From assembly GCA_008931825.1 (NCBI GenBank), contig QXVZ01001120.1, positions 1-27,616 on the forward strand: a DNA stretch of 27,616 bases, read 5' to 3'. Source of the stretch: Phallusia fumigata. Lineage: Eukaryota; Chordata; Ascidiacea; Phlebobranchia; Ascidiidae. Below the pieces are notes generated by a model. The model saw nothing but the letters and a program-made list of their open reading frames with translations, made no database searches and was not told where the DNA came from. Made by a program: the position numbers and the translations under genes. How positions within the stretch are numbered: the stretch's first letter is position 1; each line of letters opens with the position of its first letter. Below, piece after piece: positions 1 through 12,101 of this stretch.

Positions 1-713
1 ATATGTTGAGAGCTATGACGTCACCACGCCAACTTACTATTATTTGGTCGCGTGACGCATCGTTGACGTTGATTGGTTGTTCTTGCTTTATTTTGTTCGG
101 GTCAGATCCTGATATGAAACCAGTGTGGCCTTCGAAGGAAGGATTAGAACTTCCCTGGAATACATTTCAGTGCATTTACTCCATTTTTCGATTTTTTCGA
201 CGTCTTTTTGTTTACAGTGACAAGATTAGAATCATTGACAAAGCCCCATTTACAATACTTGCTAAATTTTGGGTTAATCGGTAATACTGCATTAAAATTT
301 TACCGAGTGCAAGCATTCTGAACGTTAAGCGTGCACACCAACATCGTTTTTTAATCGCCTAATTGCTTCGAATTGGAGCAAATCCATGAAAATTTTAGAA
401 GAGACATAATTAATATTTTTTCGGTCATAATTAGCCCGCTACATTTCGTCACGTTATTGCTTGAGGCGTCTATTGAACGTTAATAACACTTTATATGTTG
501 ATATGTTGCATATATGTTGCATGTTTTAATAGCCAAAGGGCTAATTATTGCGATGGGACAAATGTGCACAGGTGCACCTGAACCAACCCACTTTTATACA
601 CAATACAAAGGCACACACTTACATTCGTGAACGACATATCGTGTTTTGTGTACTCTGGACGTTTTGTTTCGTCAAGTTCCGGCACAACAGGTCCAAGAAG
701 TGCAGTTGCGGTT
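1..713. repeat. Exact duplicate of 8691-9403, ending at an N
   Basis: Every line compared is identical to 8691-9403 at a constant offset of 8690, and the match stops exactly at the N at 714. It may extend left of the window. It carries a second copy of two exons of the unrecognised minus-strand gene: 38-154 (complete) and 623-713 (cut by the N). Perfect identity in a sequence whose other redundant joins differ by about 5% suggests a misplaced or redundant contig rather than an old segmental duplication. A recent real duplication is the alternative. Confidence 0.9.
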
Positions 714-714
714 N
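714..714. other. Assembly gap (single N)
   Basis: Join between the duplicate contig 1-713 and the contig 715-12539. The left flank matches 8691-9403, not the right flank, so the order of the two contigs here is doubtful. Confidence 0.9.
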
Positions 715-1471
715 ATCAGGAAACATGTAAAAAGCAAACATTCTTCCCACACGATGCTTAAAGCAGCAACACAACAACAAGAGGTTGCATAAATTGAATC
801 CACTTATAAGTACTGTATGACACACACTTTCGCAGGCCAATTAGAAAAAAACAAGAATTACAATTTATAACCAGGCAACCACCATCCACTCCGTGCAACA
901 CTGTGCATAGGATATTTTGAAAAAGCATGATTCCAATTATGTTTAAAATGACGAATTACACTTTATGGGACAGAATACTGAATTAAATGGCCAGTCCACG
1001 TGAAGCACGAAGCAACATGCGCTGACCCATCCCGGCATAGCTAAATGTGCGTATAAATGGTGAGTTGCAACTGCAAGCAGACACGCCTCAAATACTATAC
1101 TTACACTCGGCTATACGACATCAAGCGAAGGCAAAAAAAACAAAAGCAATGATGTTAAAAGCTTACATAACGTAAAGTAGCGTTGGTTAATTTTTTTCTT
1201 AAAAGGCAAAGAAACTAGTTTAAATAAAAAATATAAGAACTGTTGTTTTTTGTAAAACTTTTTGTAAAATGAATGGTTGTTTTGGAATTAAGAAAAACTT
1301 CTCATCAAGAAAAATTCCACTTCGTATGATTTAACCTGCAGTACTTGGTTCCACACTGTTCTACTCAGGTTTAGTATCCAATTTAGTATCAACACCGCTA
1401 TCACTGTTAAAACAACAGCTAGTCTACGTGTAGCATGCAAGAACAAACAAAAAGAACAGAACGACACATAC
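715..1471. other. Non-coding stretch downstream of anoctamin TM1 exon
   Basis: AT-rich sequence, presumably intron 3' to the last anoctamin exon in the window. I looked on the minus strand for the cysteine-rich extracellular loop and TM2 that follow TM1 in anoctamins and found nothing matching. No repeats or other genes were recognised. Confidence 0.5.
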
Positions 1472-1606
1472 GTTGGGGGGTAAGTCCACAACGTGGCTAT
1501 GCTGTAAATGAACACAATCAGTCCCACCAGAGTTGGGTAGATGAGCATCTCCGTGTAGTAGCCCAGCCATGCAAAGTAGAGCGCCACCTTGTCACCCAGA
1601 TACTGA
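1472..1606 (-). CDS. Anoctamin TM1 exon, version B
   Basis: 135 bp, phase 2 in and phase 2 out like version A, 724 bp further downstream. It encodes [20 protein letters not shown] and a hydrophobic run ending FIYSIATLW. The donor is a good gtatgt. The acceptor tract before ATGAGCAG is poor in pyrimidines, which suits a regulated exon. Using A and B together would keep the frame but repeat TM1, so use of one or the other is likelier. Confidence 0.85.
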
Positions 1607-4600
1607 CTGCTCATTGGTCGAAGGCGGCCGCCAGGGCAACAGAAATATACAAGCGCGGCGTTAGGCAGGGTAACCATGCACTAAACTATTATGGAGTATT
1701 TTTTAATTACACTGTGACATTATCTGGGCCTAACGTATTTTTGTACGTGATTTGTGCGTAATGCGACCGCCTGCTTGCAATAGGAAGACTTTTTGTGCCG
1801 AATAAATGTGGAATTCCATTTCATCCGCATGCCACTAGTTAAGTGTGAGCTGCTTTTTATTTCAAGAGCATTGGAAAAAAGGTTGTCGTCAATACATCTT
1901 ATAAACACCATTGCTCAAGTTTGTGTTTTAATCTGTATTTTTATGTCAGACAAAAGAGAAAGGGCCTAAGCAAACTACAAACGCTGCAATTCCCTAAATA
2001 CGGGGTATTCCCTAAAGCAAATCTCGTGTTTAAGATTGTTACTGGTGTTATATGGTTCAAAATATTTGCATTACCCGCGTTTGCAATAATAAAGCAGCAG
2101 CCTAAACCAGAACCCAGAGCAAAAAAGCAGCTAGCCCTAGAATGTCATTGTTTTGTTTTTAAGCACCGAACACCTTTGTACAAAGCACATATGTACAAAG
2201 TAGATATGCGCAGTTGTTAACAAAATAATAATAGGAAACACATTAAAAGAGCATTCGAGCTTCATGCCACCAACAGAACGTTTTGTGCGCTGACAGCGGC
2301 CAGCAACTGAGGCTTGCCGACGCATTTTACCTCGAAGTCTCCCACAAAAACAGGGTGACCATCCCGTAGATGAAGGCGCCCAGGCCAAACGCGCTTGCCA
2401 ACCAGAGCATGCCGGTGTAAAATCCGACGAAGGCAAAATAGAGCGCGATTTTGTCACCTAGGTAACGTCTGTGACGAACGCCAGAAAAAATGTGACACAG
2501 TTCGAAGTCGGTTCGTAAGGGGAAATGGGACGGATGCATTATTCAACTTTGTTTAAAATAGCAAAGACAGTTAATGTAGTCGCACTAAAATATATTGCGT
2601 TTACTCGTCTTCTGTTACGGTTGCGAAGCTGAAATTCACTTTTTCAGAATACAGTATAACTTAAGTGGAATGCATAATTTACAAATTTGTTACCAAACAA
2701 GTAAGTCATACCCCTAGGAAAAACGCTGCGCACTGATAAAACGTGTTAAAATGTTGGTTGTTGTTGTTTGCAGTTTTGATAGTCCTTAACAACACCTAAA
2801 GAAGATAGGAAATGTTTTTGTGCAAACGAGACTTCATTGATGTTCTAGTTTTGGTTAATAGAGCAAGGAACCTAAACTGAATTACAATCACATACGGCGT
2901 GAACGGAGATTCAATAAAAACGGATTTAAATAAAAAAAAATAGTCTTACCGTATTAAATCGAGCGGTTGAAACTTGTACCAGCGACCCCATCTCGCCCAC
3001 TCCCAGTATAGGAGGCGACGCATGTTGTCGTCAGTCGCCATTTTCTTTTCGTTGTTGGTGTGCCTACCCTAAATTGCAAGTACACGTATTACACACACCC
3101 GTAGTTAACGATAAGCTGATGATGGTCACACTGTACGAAACATTATAATACATGGCTTTTGACGGACCAACAACTTACACTAAGCAAATACTAAATATTT
3201 AATTTGCTAATTTTTGAAGTATTTAGTATTTATTCACGGTTGCTAAACACAAATCGACATTTTTACCGGTGGTTCCTGACACTATACATACGATAATTAT
3301 TTAGGAAATTGAAAATTTACTGTGATGTTAGGTAACCCGCTGGTTTACTTTGGTTAAATGACATATAACGACTATTGCCGTTTTCATACTACAAAAATAG
3401 AAAGGTTACAGCAACTGTGGTTGCGCTTGCGTGACGATTTCTTCAAAAAAACATTAGGTTGACTTCTATTTATGTAATCAAACACAGATTGCAAAACCGG
3501 CAGGTGATGTAGAGGCTCGTTGGCAAATTTCCCGTAACTCGACAGGAAGCGGTCTTAAGGACGCTTCGATAAAAAGACACCGCGATAGCAATAAGGTATA
3601 TTAGCATTAAAGCATGGTCCAAATATTGGCCCACAAGCCGCATGTGATTTTTCGCGGGCTGCAAAACATAATTAGTTGTTCTAAATTCGCAATTTTTCAA
3701 ATTTTAATTCAGGTTTTTTATGTTTTGTGTTAAATTTTCTAGATGGCAATTAAGTGCTTGCTAGTCTATATTGTTTCAGTCTTTGTGTTTTGCTTTGTAC
3801 TTAAGTTAACTTTCAAGTTGTACAATCGCGGCGATTAGCATAAATGTCACCCCAGGCAGTAACTTAATGTGTTGCCTGAAATCTAACAAATATTTGGGAT
3901 GCACGAGCTTGCACTCAACACTTCAGACCTAACTGCGGTATACTATGACTAACCTCGTGAAGTGGAAAGGCCGCGTTGTACGCCCCATCACCGATCAACT
4001 GAACAATTCCAACCTGAATTGGTTTCGGACCAAACCGGGTTTCGCTCATGATGCGGTAAGCCTGGTGATAAAAGGAAATAGCTTTGTTGAAACACGTGAA
4101 CGCGATTCTGTTTTTAATTTGATTGTGTTTCAGGTTCCAGTTTAAGCAACTTTGACAGAACACCTCTTGAGGTGGGAATTGCTTGTGCATATATTTGCAG
4201 ACCGCTGTCATATATTCATTGCACGATTACCGTTTGAAAGAGCAGGAAATTGAAAAGAACACTTCAAGCAGCTTTCATTTAGTGTAAAAATCAAAATTAA
4301 GGGTTAGGATTAAATTATTTACGTTTTCATAACAGATATGCACGGATGAAGCGTGTGCGGTTTTTAGATGCAACAAAAAATCGAACAAACGTAATTATAG
4401 GCAGTTAAATAATTCATAACGTGTATTATCGCAAAAAATCAATACGATGGCTGGCGTAGATGAAGTGAATGCCAAAATTTCGAACACACTTACAATTCGA
4501 GATCGTTCTGAAGTAGAGAAAAACGACTTTTCGTCTTTTATGTCAAAATACTCCATCTTTTCCTTGGTAAACTCGGCAGTATAGCAGTCGGGCTCAGTCT

Positions 4601-6972
4601 GTAAAATCAGTAAATAATTGAAACAATTTGATTCTGGTTTGCGTTAGTTTATTATGACACAAGTTTATGTTTGGGTTTGTCATAAACACCTTGGCCAACA
4701 TGAAAGAACAATATCTTAACTCATGGTACTTGCTTTAGTTGGCCCAGTTAACCTAGTTAAGAAGATTTGTCGAAGAAACCAAGAAACTAGTTTAACCGGG
4801 TGGTCATTTATGACAACATTGAGTTGTCTGTTTAGAGCTTTAGGCGCAAACACTTATTTTCGTGTAGGATCAACGCACTTTTTCCAAAACCTCAGCGCTG
4901 TTCAGTTTAAACGGTCGAAGGACCCTATTCCAGGCGTTTGTGATGCAGGAACAATCGATTTCATCGTCGTCCTCGTCTGGCTCGTCAATCCTATCCTCCT
5001 TCAGAGGCATTTTCATCTTCATACGCTCAGCGTACTTGAGGCAAACATCCCACGGAACGTGAATTTTAATAAAGCACGTTTTCTGGTCCTGGGATTCCTT
5101 TAAAAGGGAAAACAAGTTAGTAAAAAATCGCGTGTATCATGTAGTAATAGGTAATAAGTTACGAGCGTGGAATCGTAACGTGAGATGAACTCACTGCTAG
5201 TGTAACACTATGAGATTCTTTGTAGCAATACGTAGGTCTAATTTTAACATAAATTTGTGCTTTAAGCAAAGTTGCAGCACGGCAGCGTTTGTCAATCAAC
5301 TTAACTCGTTTGAGAATGGTTCGAGGAATTTACATGTATTAACAAACACGTATATATTTTCCTTGTGGGAGTATTGCACACTGCAAATACATCTGGGCAC
5401 AAGTCAAAACACAAGGCATCATTTCCGTGCCAATGTGTCATATCACTTGAGAGAAACAAATCTCCGAACGAAGGAGGCAACAGCTGCCATTGCCGCATAA
5501 TTAAAGGCTGTTGACATACATACCACCCGATCTTACCTCCTTTGGCTCAGTTTCCAATATTAAACCTTTTTTGACAAGCCCTCTCTCAAACACCTCTCGT
5601 TTTTCGTTATTTTTCGGGTTATCCTCATCCTCCTCGTAAGCGATGACGTAATCAATATACCGAACGCCATCTTTGAAGTAGAGCGTTGCTTTGGGTCGCT
5701 GCAACAAAAAGCGGTATTTGAGTTACAAGATTGAATATTTTTCCTTTTAGCTGCATTTCTACATTTTAAAAAACAAAATACCAGCCTGTTCTGTGTCAAA
5801 CCCACCACTATGGAATAAGTACACGAGTAAGTAAGCGGGATTACAAAACAACCTGCTGAAAACACAAATTGTACCTCTTCATCAATATCTCGAAAAAACG
5901 CTGTCAAACAGCCACAAAGTTTCCGGCAGAATGCCATCGAGAAACACCTTTTTATTTAGTTTCTTCATGCAAGTTCATAGTTGACAAAAACTTAAGCTCA
6001 AAAACACTGCCACAAGCTCTGACTGGGTTAGATTTCAATTATAGCCGTACTCTTGTACAGTAACAATAGGCATCTGTCATATAACAATGGCCTATTAACG
6101 CGCCTGCTTGATTTTTTTTTCTTTCGTGACTGATACTTGCTGCGAATAACCATGGCAGTCTGCCTGAATTGTAACAGCAGAATTTAAATGCACCAATTTA
6201 AGCGCAACCGTAAATTATAACATCAATCCAAACAAAGGCTGTCTACACTGCACCTCTGTCGTTACAACATTTCCGTGTGGATGGTGCTAGTTGCTTCCGA
6301 CATATCGGTGGTGCCAATGTACAGCGGCTTTATTAATGCCAATTGCTGGTAAAAGCGTTACACTCATCGACGCCAACCAACAGTCCATGCTGTCATGCTG
6401 TACTCATGAGATCTTAAAACTTCTGCAAATGGCCTTCTGGGACGTTTGCAGTCAACAAACGCTGGGTAAGTCAAGCGAAGCCGAGTAAGCGAGGTGTTTA
6501 TGTTAGTAACGAGAGGGAGGAGGCTAATTATGTATGCGGCCGTTTACTGTTGCCTCACAGCACTAGTTATATTTCTTACAGGATTTTTAGCTAGGCACGG
6601 CATAGATTTTAAAACAGCTCATTAGGTTACTACTCTACATTTTGTTAAACATTATAAATCCGTCAATTTTACGCCGTTTATGTATGACCTTGAGACTGTA
6701 AGTTTAGTCTAACTTCAAGTTTAGCTTAACAGAGGTAAAACTTGACTGTTTGACGCCAGTTTAGATCCTAAATTGACTTGAATACTTACTTTCTTTGTTT
6801 GATGATCTGCATTTCTGGGCATCAGACTGCTGGTGGACCCAAATGATTCGCGAGAATCAGAGTTACGCTCTGTAGCGGCACTGTGTGGGTGTACAATTTT
6901 TACATCAACCGATATTTCGTTTTCGTCATTATTCTCTCCATTTTCGTTTTCATGCAAACTTGCACGCTCCAT
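1472..6972 (-). CDS. Anoctamin (TMEM16) family membrane protein, 5' half
   Basis: Anoctamins are dimeric, ten-helix, calcium-activated chloride channels or lipid scramblases. Exons in transcript order, all with GT/AG borders: 6790-6972 (ATG, residues 1-61, acidic and polar), 5537-5698 (62-115), 4879-5097 (116-188), 4494-4598 (189-223), 3954-4061 (224-259), 2950-3068 (260-298), then TM1 exon 2331-2468 or 1472-1606. Phases agree at every junction. Landmarks are [14 protein letters not shown] and [12 protein letters not shown] of the dimerisation domain, [36 protein letters not shown] and [19 protein letters not shown]. By eye these are closest to the vertebrate ANO3/ANO4 branch, which is not proven. 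An in-frame TGA lies 6 nt before the ATG, supporting the start, although an upstream non-coding or trans-spliced leader is possible. Exons for TM2 onwards are absent, so the gene is incomplete at its 3' end. Confidence 0.88.
2331..2468 (-). CDS. Anoctamin TM1 exon, version A
   Basis: 138 bp, entered in phase 2 after the exon ending DLIR and left in phase 2. It encodes [19 protein letters not shown] followed by a hydrophobic run ending FIYGMVTLF. The acceptor follows CGTCACAG and the donor is gtaaaa. It continues the LIR codon as arginine. It encodes the same protein segment as the exon at 1472-1606, with identical phases. Confidence 0.88.
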
Positions 6973-7631
6973 TACTCACAAAAATGGCAAGGCAGCCTAT
7001 GCCCTTTCACCAAGTTTCATATACTACTAATACCTGACAACAGTTTTAACGTTTAACATGGTTTCACAGTGTATATATGTTTAAATAGGTACGTCACAAA
7101 CATTGATGTTAAACCGTAAGATACACGAAAAGCGTAATTCTTCTCTCTACACTTAAAAGCTTTTCCAAACAATCAACCCATTTGTAAACAAATGCATCGG
7201 GCGTGCAAACGAATCTTCCCTACGACTAATTGAAACGCATTCTCCGGACTACCAGTGCATTTACGTTCCGGCTACATACGCTCTCATGCATTATGCAGAA
7301 ATGCACCGACTCCTTTTACCAACATGACCGAACAACGAGACTGCGATTTAAAATTAACTCAGAATACGTGAACAGCTGTACCATGCTCTATAACATACGG
7401 AGTTGTCGCATGTGGCTCAACTTGGTGCTGTGCTGTTAAAGTTGGCACACGATTTTCTCCAGAACCAACATAGTAAAGTGGTTTTATGACCAGTAGTAAG
7501 TCCGCTGAAGATTTTCCCCGTAGTAAAGCACCATGAAACGACTTGCTTTTGATAACTGACTACTATAAGTTGTTGCATAAACCACAGATTTTGAGTGTAA
7601 ACTTGAAACAGGCTTACACATAACAGCTTAC

Positions 7632-7725
7632 GTTCTTGCTTGAAGTCTGCACGTCTTGTAACGTGGTCTTGGATACTGGCAAATTCGTTCGGTCTGTACT
7701 ACATTGCGTCGAAGTGACGTTAACT
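7632..7725 (-). CDS. Possible exon, unrecognised gene
   Basis: A 94-bp open stretch with a strong acceptor (a pyrimidine-rich tract ending CTATCCCAG) and a strong donor (gtaagc). In one frame it reads a Ser/Thr-rich segment beginning VNVTSTQCSTDR, phase 2 to phase 0. In another frame it is also open. It lies between the anoctamin start and the exon at 8728-8844 and could be a 3' exon of that gene. Its phase requires an intervening exon; an 11-nt candidate after TTGCTTTTCAG near 8040 would fit but is speculative. Confidence 0.3.
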
Positions 7726-8727
7726 CTGGGATAGATGGTAAAATCGATACAAAGGCCGTCGATTCGAGACAGCTCAAACAGTCACACAAGCTGTTCTCCA
7801 CTAAATATAACTGTCTGATCATAAATCTAACTGCCAAGGTTTGTCGAAATTTCTACTTGGAAGTAATTTCAGGGATACTTTATACACAACCTAGCCATAT
7901 CTCTTTCCAGCCCACTGCTAAAACTCCCAAAGGAATATTGTGCCACTAACATTAACTGCTTGCTTCTTTGTCCTTAAGCGCACACAGACGGCTATGACTG
8001 GGCGTCAGGGGCAGAGTAACCTACTTTCGACTTGACTGAAAAGCAACACGCAGGCTGGTTTATATTGTTCCTGCACCGAACACTCATACGCTATGCCGTT
8101 CGTTGTCCCGCCTGCTTGACTGTATTGAGTTTTGTCGAGCACTAAGAAATGTATTGACACAGCATTCGAGCAAACATTCCCTTCGACACTGAGTAGAATA
8201 TTTACTTTTACATGGGACGGCAGAGCGCTCAAGCATTGTCGACGGCAACGTCACTGCATGATCTGGTTTGTATTTACTTTAACACTGCAATCGATTTTTT
8301 CTTGCGATTTAAATGTAACTGTTCGCACAATGCCGAGGCCCATTCTGCACAATCACTTTTCTGCGCTAGCTTTTTGTCATCGACGTAACGAAACGGAAGT
8401 AGTTTAACGAACGATTACAGACGTGATCACGCACACTCCGAAATGCCCACGCCCTACTGCATTTTAGGAAATCTTTTTTGTGACCTTTCAGGAACGCATT
8501 ACTCATTTTGTTAAGATCGCAAACGAATTACTTGCAGCACTGACACGCAAAACCTTATTTTGCCTGTTTTTAGAGTTATCCCAGTGCGGATGTCGATAAA
8601 TCACTTGCGATTACGGTTAGTCAGCATGCGAAACCGAACTCTTCGCAGTGACACTTTTTCTGAATACATGTTTATACAACACCACACAGCATATGTTGAG
8701 AGCTATGACGTCACCACGCCAACTTAC

Positions 8728-8844
8728 TATTATTTGGTCGCGTGACGCATCGTTGACGTTGATTGGTTGTTCTTGCTTTATTTTGTTCGGGTCAGATCCT
8801 GATATGAAACCAGTGTGGCCTTCGAAGGAAGGATTAGAACTTCC
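8728..8844 (-). CDS. Exon of unrecognised gene with SUMO motif
   Basis: 117 bp, 39 codons, phase 0 at both ends, acceptor TGTATTCCAG and donor gtaagt. It starts GSSNPSFEGHTG and contains KIKQEQ, a textbook psi-K-x-E site. Exactly repeated at 38-154. Confidence 0.6.
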
Positions 8845-11723
8845 CTGGAATACATTTCAGTGCATTTACTCCATTTTTCGATTTTTTCGACGTCTTTTTG
8901 TTTACAGTGACAAGATTAGAATCATTGACAAAGCCCCATTTACAATACTTGCTAAATTTTGGGTTAATCGGTAATACTGCATTAAAATTTTACCGAGTGC
9001 AAGCATTCTGAACGTTAAGCGTGCACACCAACATCGTTTTTTAATCGCCTAATTGCTTCGAATTGGAGCAAATCCATGAAAATTTTAGAAGAGACATAAT
9101 TAATATTTTTTCGGTCATAATTAGCCCGCTACATTTCGTCACGTTATTGCTTGAGGCGTCTATTGAACGTTAATAACACTTTATATGTTGATATGTTGCA
9201 TATATGTTGCATGTTTTAATAGCCAAAGGGCTAATTATTGCGATGGGACAAATGTGCACAGGTGCACCTGAACCAACCCACTTTTATACACAATACAAAG
9301 GCACACACTTACATTCGTGAACGACATATCGTGTTTTGTGTACTCTGGACGTTTTGTTTCGTCAAGTTCCGGCACAACAGGTCCAAGAAGTGCAGTTGCG
9401 GTTCCAGCAAATGCTGCGGTCTTGGCGCCAATGGGAGGAAGAGCCCTGGGAAGCGGTTGGGTGTAGTCAGGTCGCGTGAGGGCGCTGTGTGCGTACTCGC
9501 CTTGTTTCAGCTCTCTTTCCTCTTCACTTAACGGTGCTGTATATAAAGACCAAATAGATATTGATGGTCCTGTTAGACGCGTTTATCATACCGCAGGTGT
9601 ACATAAACAGGATTTTATATTTTTTAAATGCTTAACAAAGCAGGACAGCCGGAAAACTGGGTTAAATACCTTTCCAAAGTCTTTCTAATCTTCGCAGTTA
9701 CTTCGAGTGTAACAACACAAAGCTATTAAAAATGTTAAAACCTCATCGGACAACAAGCCCTAAAGTCTGCCATATTAAGTATACGAACTAAACACAGATC
9801 GCATAAATCTTGTGGACTGCTGACAAGTCGTGCATGGAAAATACCTCGCAAAGAACACAGAACACGAAAACAAGAGCATAACTTTATGCGCCGAGGTGGA
9901 TAATTAACCACGGTTTGCCGTACTTCTCACCAAACCCAACAAACGTATTGTTACGCAAACCACGTAGCTAACGCACGCAATACGCCTGCAATAGCTTATC
10001 TGTTATTTTTGTAGATTGACGCCATCGTCACTTGACAAAAAAGTTCCTTAAAAAATGATAACCCACTCATTTTGTAAATAAAAACAAAAACTGTAATTGC
10101 TTCTACAACCATGCTTAAACGTTTAACACAGGAAAAAATAGACAAAGCAAACGCTTTATTCAAACAAGTTCCAATCACCTTTGCTCTACTAAGATCACGC
10201 GCAACACACACGTTGGGTAAACCCAAATTTAAAGCATTTTGCAAAAATGTTACTGTTAGGCTAAAACGAAAGTGCGAATCACAACACGTCAATCTTCTTA
10301 AGTTCTCTTGTGAAACGCAAGCGTCAGAACGATTAAGACCATTTCATGAGCGGAGACCTGCACTAACTGCAAAATCGACGGCCCTTAAAACTGTGTGACA
10401 ACAAGGGTGTGTTTTGTTTGTTTTCGATTCTCCACAGCAAATTTACAATAAAGATCTGTAGGTTACAATAAACCACTCGGGAAACGCTTTGTGTGCCTAG
10501 AGCTGCGACGTCCGCCTGTTCAGGTTATTCATTGAAGGCGCTGTCGACGACGCCTACCCCAATTGTTGATTCAGCCATGATGCATCCAACGACAAACAAA
10601 TCGACCGAACAGAAACTCCTCCGTTAGCAGGCTACTTCCACGTAAACCAAAGTTGTGACGTGGAAGACCAATACGTTCTTAAGACCGAAACTGGTCCTGG
10701 CAATATTAGCGCAGGTTTTGTTACTCAATCACCCTGACTGTTTTCCGTTCAAGATCTGCCACTACCGACAATTGCCAACGTCTGATCTGCTTGCAAAATA
10801 CAGATGTCAATAAAATATAATACTAGCACACATTTGCGAAAAAATAACAATTGCTAACTGTGCGCAGACAAAACGCAACTCGCGTGTTTCCGTAAACAGG
10901 GCCACGCAATGTCGCTTTTCACGCAATGTCGCTTTTCATTAACCGTTGTTTCAGTTTTGTTAAAAACTGTCTTTCGGCATCACTTATTTCATCACGCGCT
11001 TGTCGCATCTTAATGACATGGTCACGGCTTAATAACCATTGAAGAGCAATTGATGACACTAGAATACAGCACTTCAAAAACATTTAAAGTGCTTCGACTT
11101 TACCTCCGTCCACGCTTGCCAATCGTAACCTTTTGTGGTTTGTAGGCTAACACGCACTATATGATTAAACCCACATTTTATCCACACCTAATTAAATATT
11201 TGACCTATAATCTCGTATGTATTTACTGCTGTTGCAAAACCTACACTCATCATGCGTTCTGTCGTTGGCGTTAAGTTCCATTGGAGCAACTCTCTTCTTT
11301 TTTCTTCCGCGCTTCTTCTTTCCCGCCTCTGTAGGTGAAACAGGGGAAAGGCTCTGTGCCGACAGAGACATGGGAAAGTCCCCGCTTTCGGAAAACCCAG
11401 GTGGGTAACTGGTCCCCGGTGGTGGGGTGGACCTTTCGCTGGCCCATTTACTAACAGGCACAGCTCCTGGACCAGAAGACGAACCTTCGTGCGTTGAACC
11501 GTAACTTCGCACATCCTGATCAGCAACACCAAGTGTTGATTCCGGGTTCTCAAACAAGTTAATCGTTTTCTGTTTTCTCTGTCCAATCTCCAAGTCCGAG
11601 CAACTCTCAGTGCTCATTGCGTCATAATCCTTGCGAAACATGACGACCTTATGCGTTTCGTTTTTGGATTTCGCGCTTATACTTAACGCAGACGAAACAC
11701 ATTTCGCGATTTTTTTTCTAAAT
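8728..11723 (-). CDS. Unrecognised multi-exon gene, basic low-complexity protein
   Basis: Three exons with matching phases: 11227-11723 (phase 2 to 1), 9313-9569 (1 to 0) and 8728-8844 (0 to 0). The donors are gtaaat, gtaagt and gtaagt. Exon one opens after CCTTCTTTTAG and is rich in Ser, Pro and Gly. It ends with a basic AT-hook-like run (KKRGRKKKR) and DECRFCNS. Exon two includes LSEEERELKQGEYAHSALTR and an Ala/Thr/Pro stretch. Exon three includes NPSFEGHTGFISGSDPN and IKQE, which fits the SUMO consensus. If the first donor is not used, translation would instead stop at 11192-11194. A 36-nt piece at 11876-11911 could be a preceding exon (phase 2 in, 2 out). True start and end were not found. 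I do not recognise the family; the basic stretch and SUMO site would suit a nuclear protein, but that is inference. Confidence 0.55.
9313..9569 (-). CDS. Exon of unrecognised gene, 85 codons
   Basis: Open through 85 codons with a canonical donor gtaagtgtg and acceptor TCTAACAG, and less AT-rich than its flanks. The coding signal on this strand is clearer than on the opposite strand. Positions 623-713 repeat the 3' part of this exon in the redundant contig. Confidence 0.6.
10903..10936. repeat. 17-bp perfect tandem duplication
   Basis: The unit ACGCAATGTCGCTTTTC occurs twice in a row. It overlaps the 3' end of the small minus-strand ORF. Confidence 0.9.
10919..11083 (-). CDS. Small ORF, 54 aa, hydrophobic N-terminus and helical tail
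   Basis: ATG at 11083 to TGA at 10919-10921, with an in-frame TAA directly upstream. Residues 2-18 (FLKCCILVSSIALQWLL) could form a single membrane anchor. The rest is charged and helix-like (RQARDEISDAERQFLTKLKQ). The layout resembles small integral membrane or mitochondrial proteins, but I recognise no family. It lies in an intron of the unrecognised gene on the same strand. The stop codon lies at the junction of a 17-bp tandem duplication. A chance ORF cannot be excluded. Confidence 0.3.
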   Translation of the reverse strand: MFLKCCILVSSIALQWLLSRDHVIKMRQARDEISDAERQFLTKLKQRLMKSDIA

Positions 11724-12101
11724 CTAAAAGAAGGCAACTTAAGATGTTTTGGTAATATAAAACGAAAACAATCACAAATTACACACTAATTTTGTTTTCC
11801 ATTCGAAGCTGATTTAATATTTGCAGCGTCATCTTCCAGTAAAGCCGAAATGCTAACAGAATAGAAGAAACTTACTTTTTAAACGAATCAAACAGGCACT
11901 GTTGAGCATATCTGCTTTGGCTATGCTATTTCCTACACTAAAAACTGAAACTCAGACAGCGCTTTATTTGCAAAAAGAATATCTAATTCAGCACTCAAGT
12001 TTGGTTTAAATCTAATCATCAATCATCTTTCAAAAAATACTTTTCACCAGTTACGGTCGCATAAGCCAAACTATGCAACATGAACTTTATAAACTGCTAT
12101 G

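Noticed and set aside
8706-8713. TGACGTCA palindrome (CRE-like), also at 16-23
   Set aside because: It lies just inside an intron next to a splice donor, with no sign of a promoter; an 8-mer alone is weak evidence.
10111-10398. 95-codon plus-strand ORF, open on both strands
   Set aside because: No motif, no splice context, and the minus strand is open over much of the same interval, which argues for chance.
10558-10578. Minus-strand ATG reading MAESTIG before a gtaggc donor
   Set aside because: Its phase does not fit the next exon at 9569.
11227-11300. DECRFCNS as the start of a Nanos-type zinc finger
   Set aside because: The remaining Cys/His residues of the finger were not found in the following intron or exon.
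11876-11911. 36-nt minus-strand piece reading YAQQCLFDSFKK, resembling the GPCR NPxxY/helix-8 region
   Set aside because: The acceptor is weak and no exon ending in NPx(I/L) or any TM helix was found upstream. Kept only as a possible small exon.
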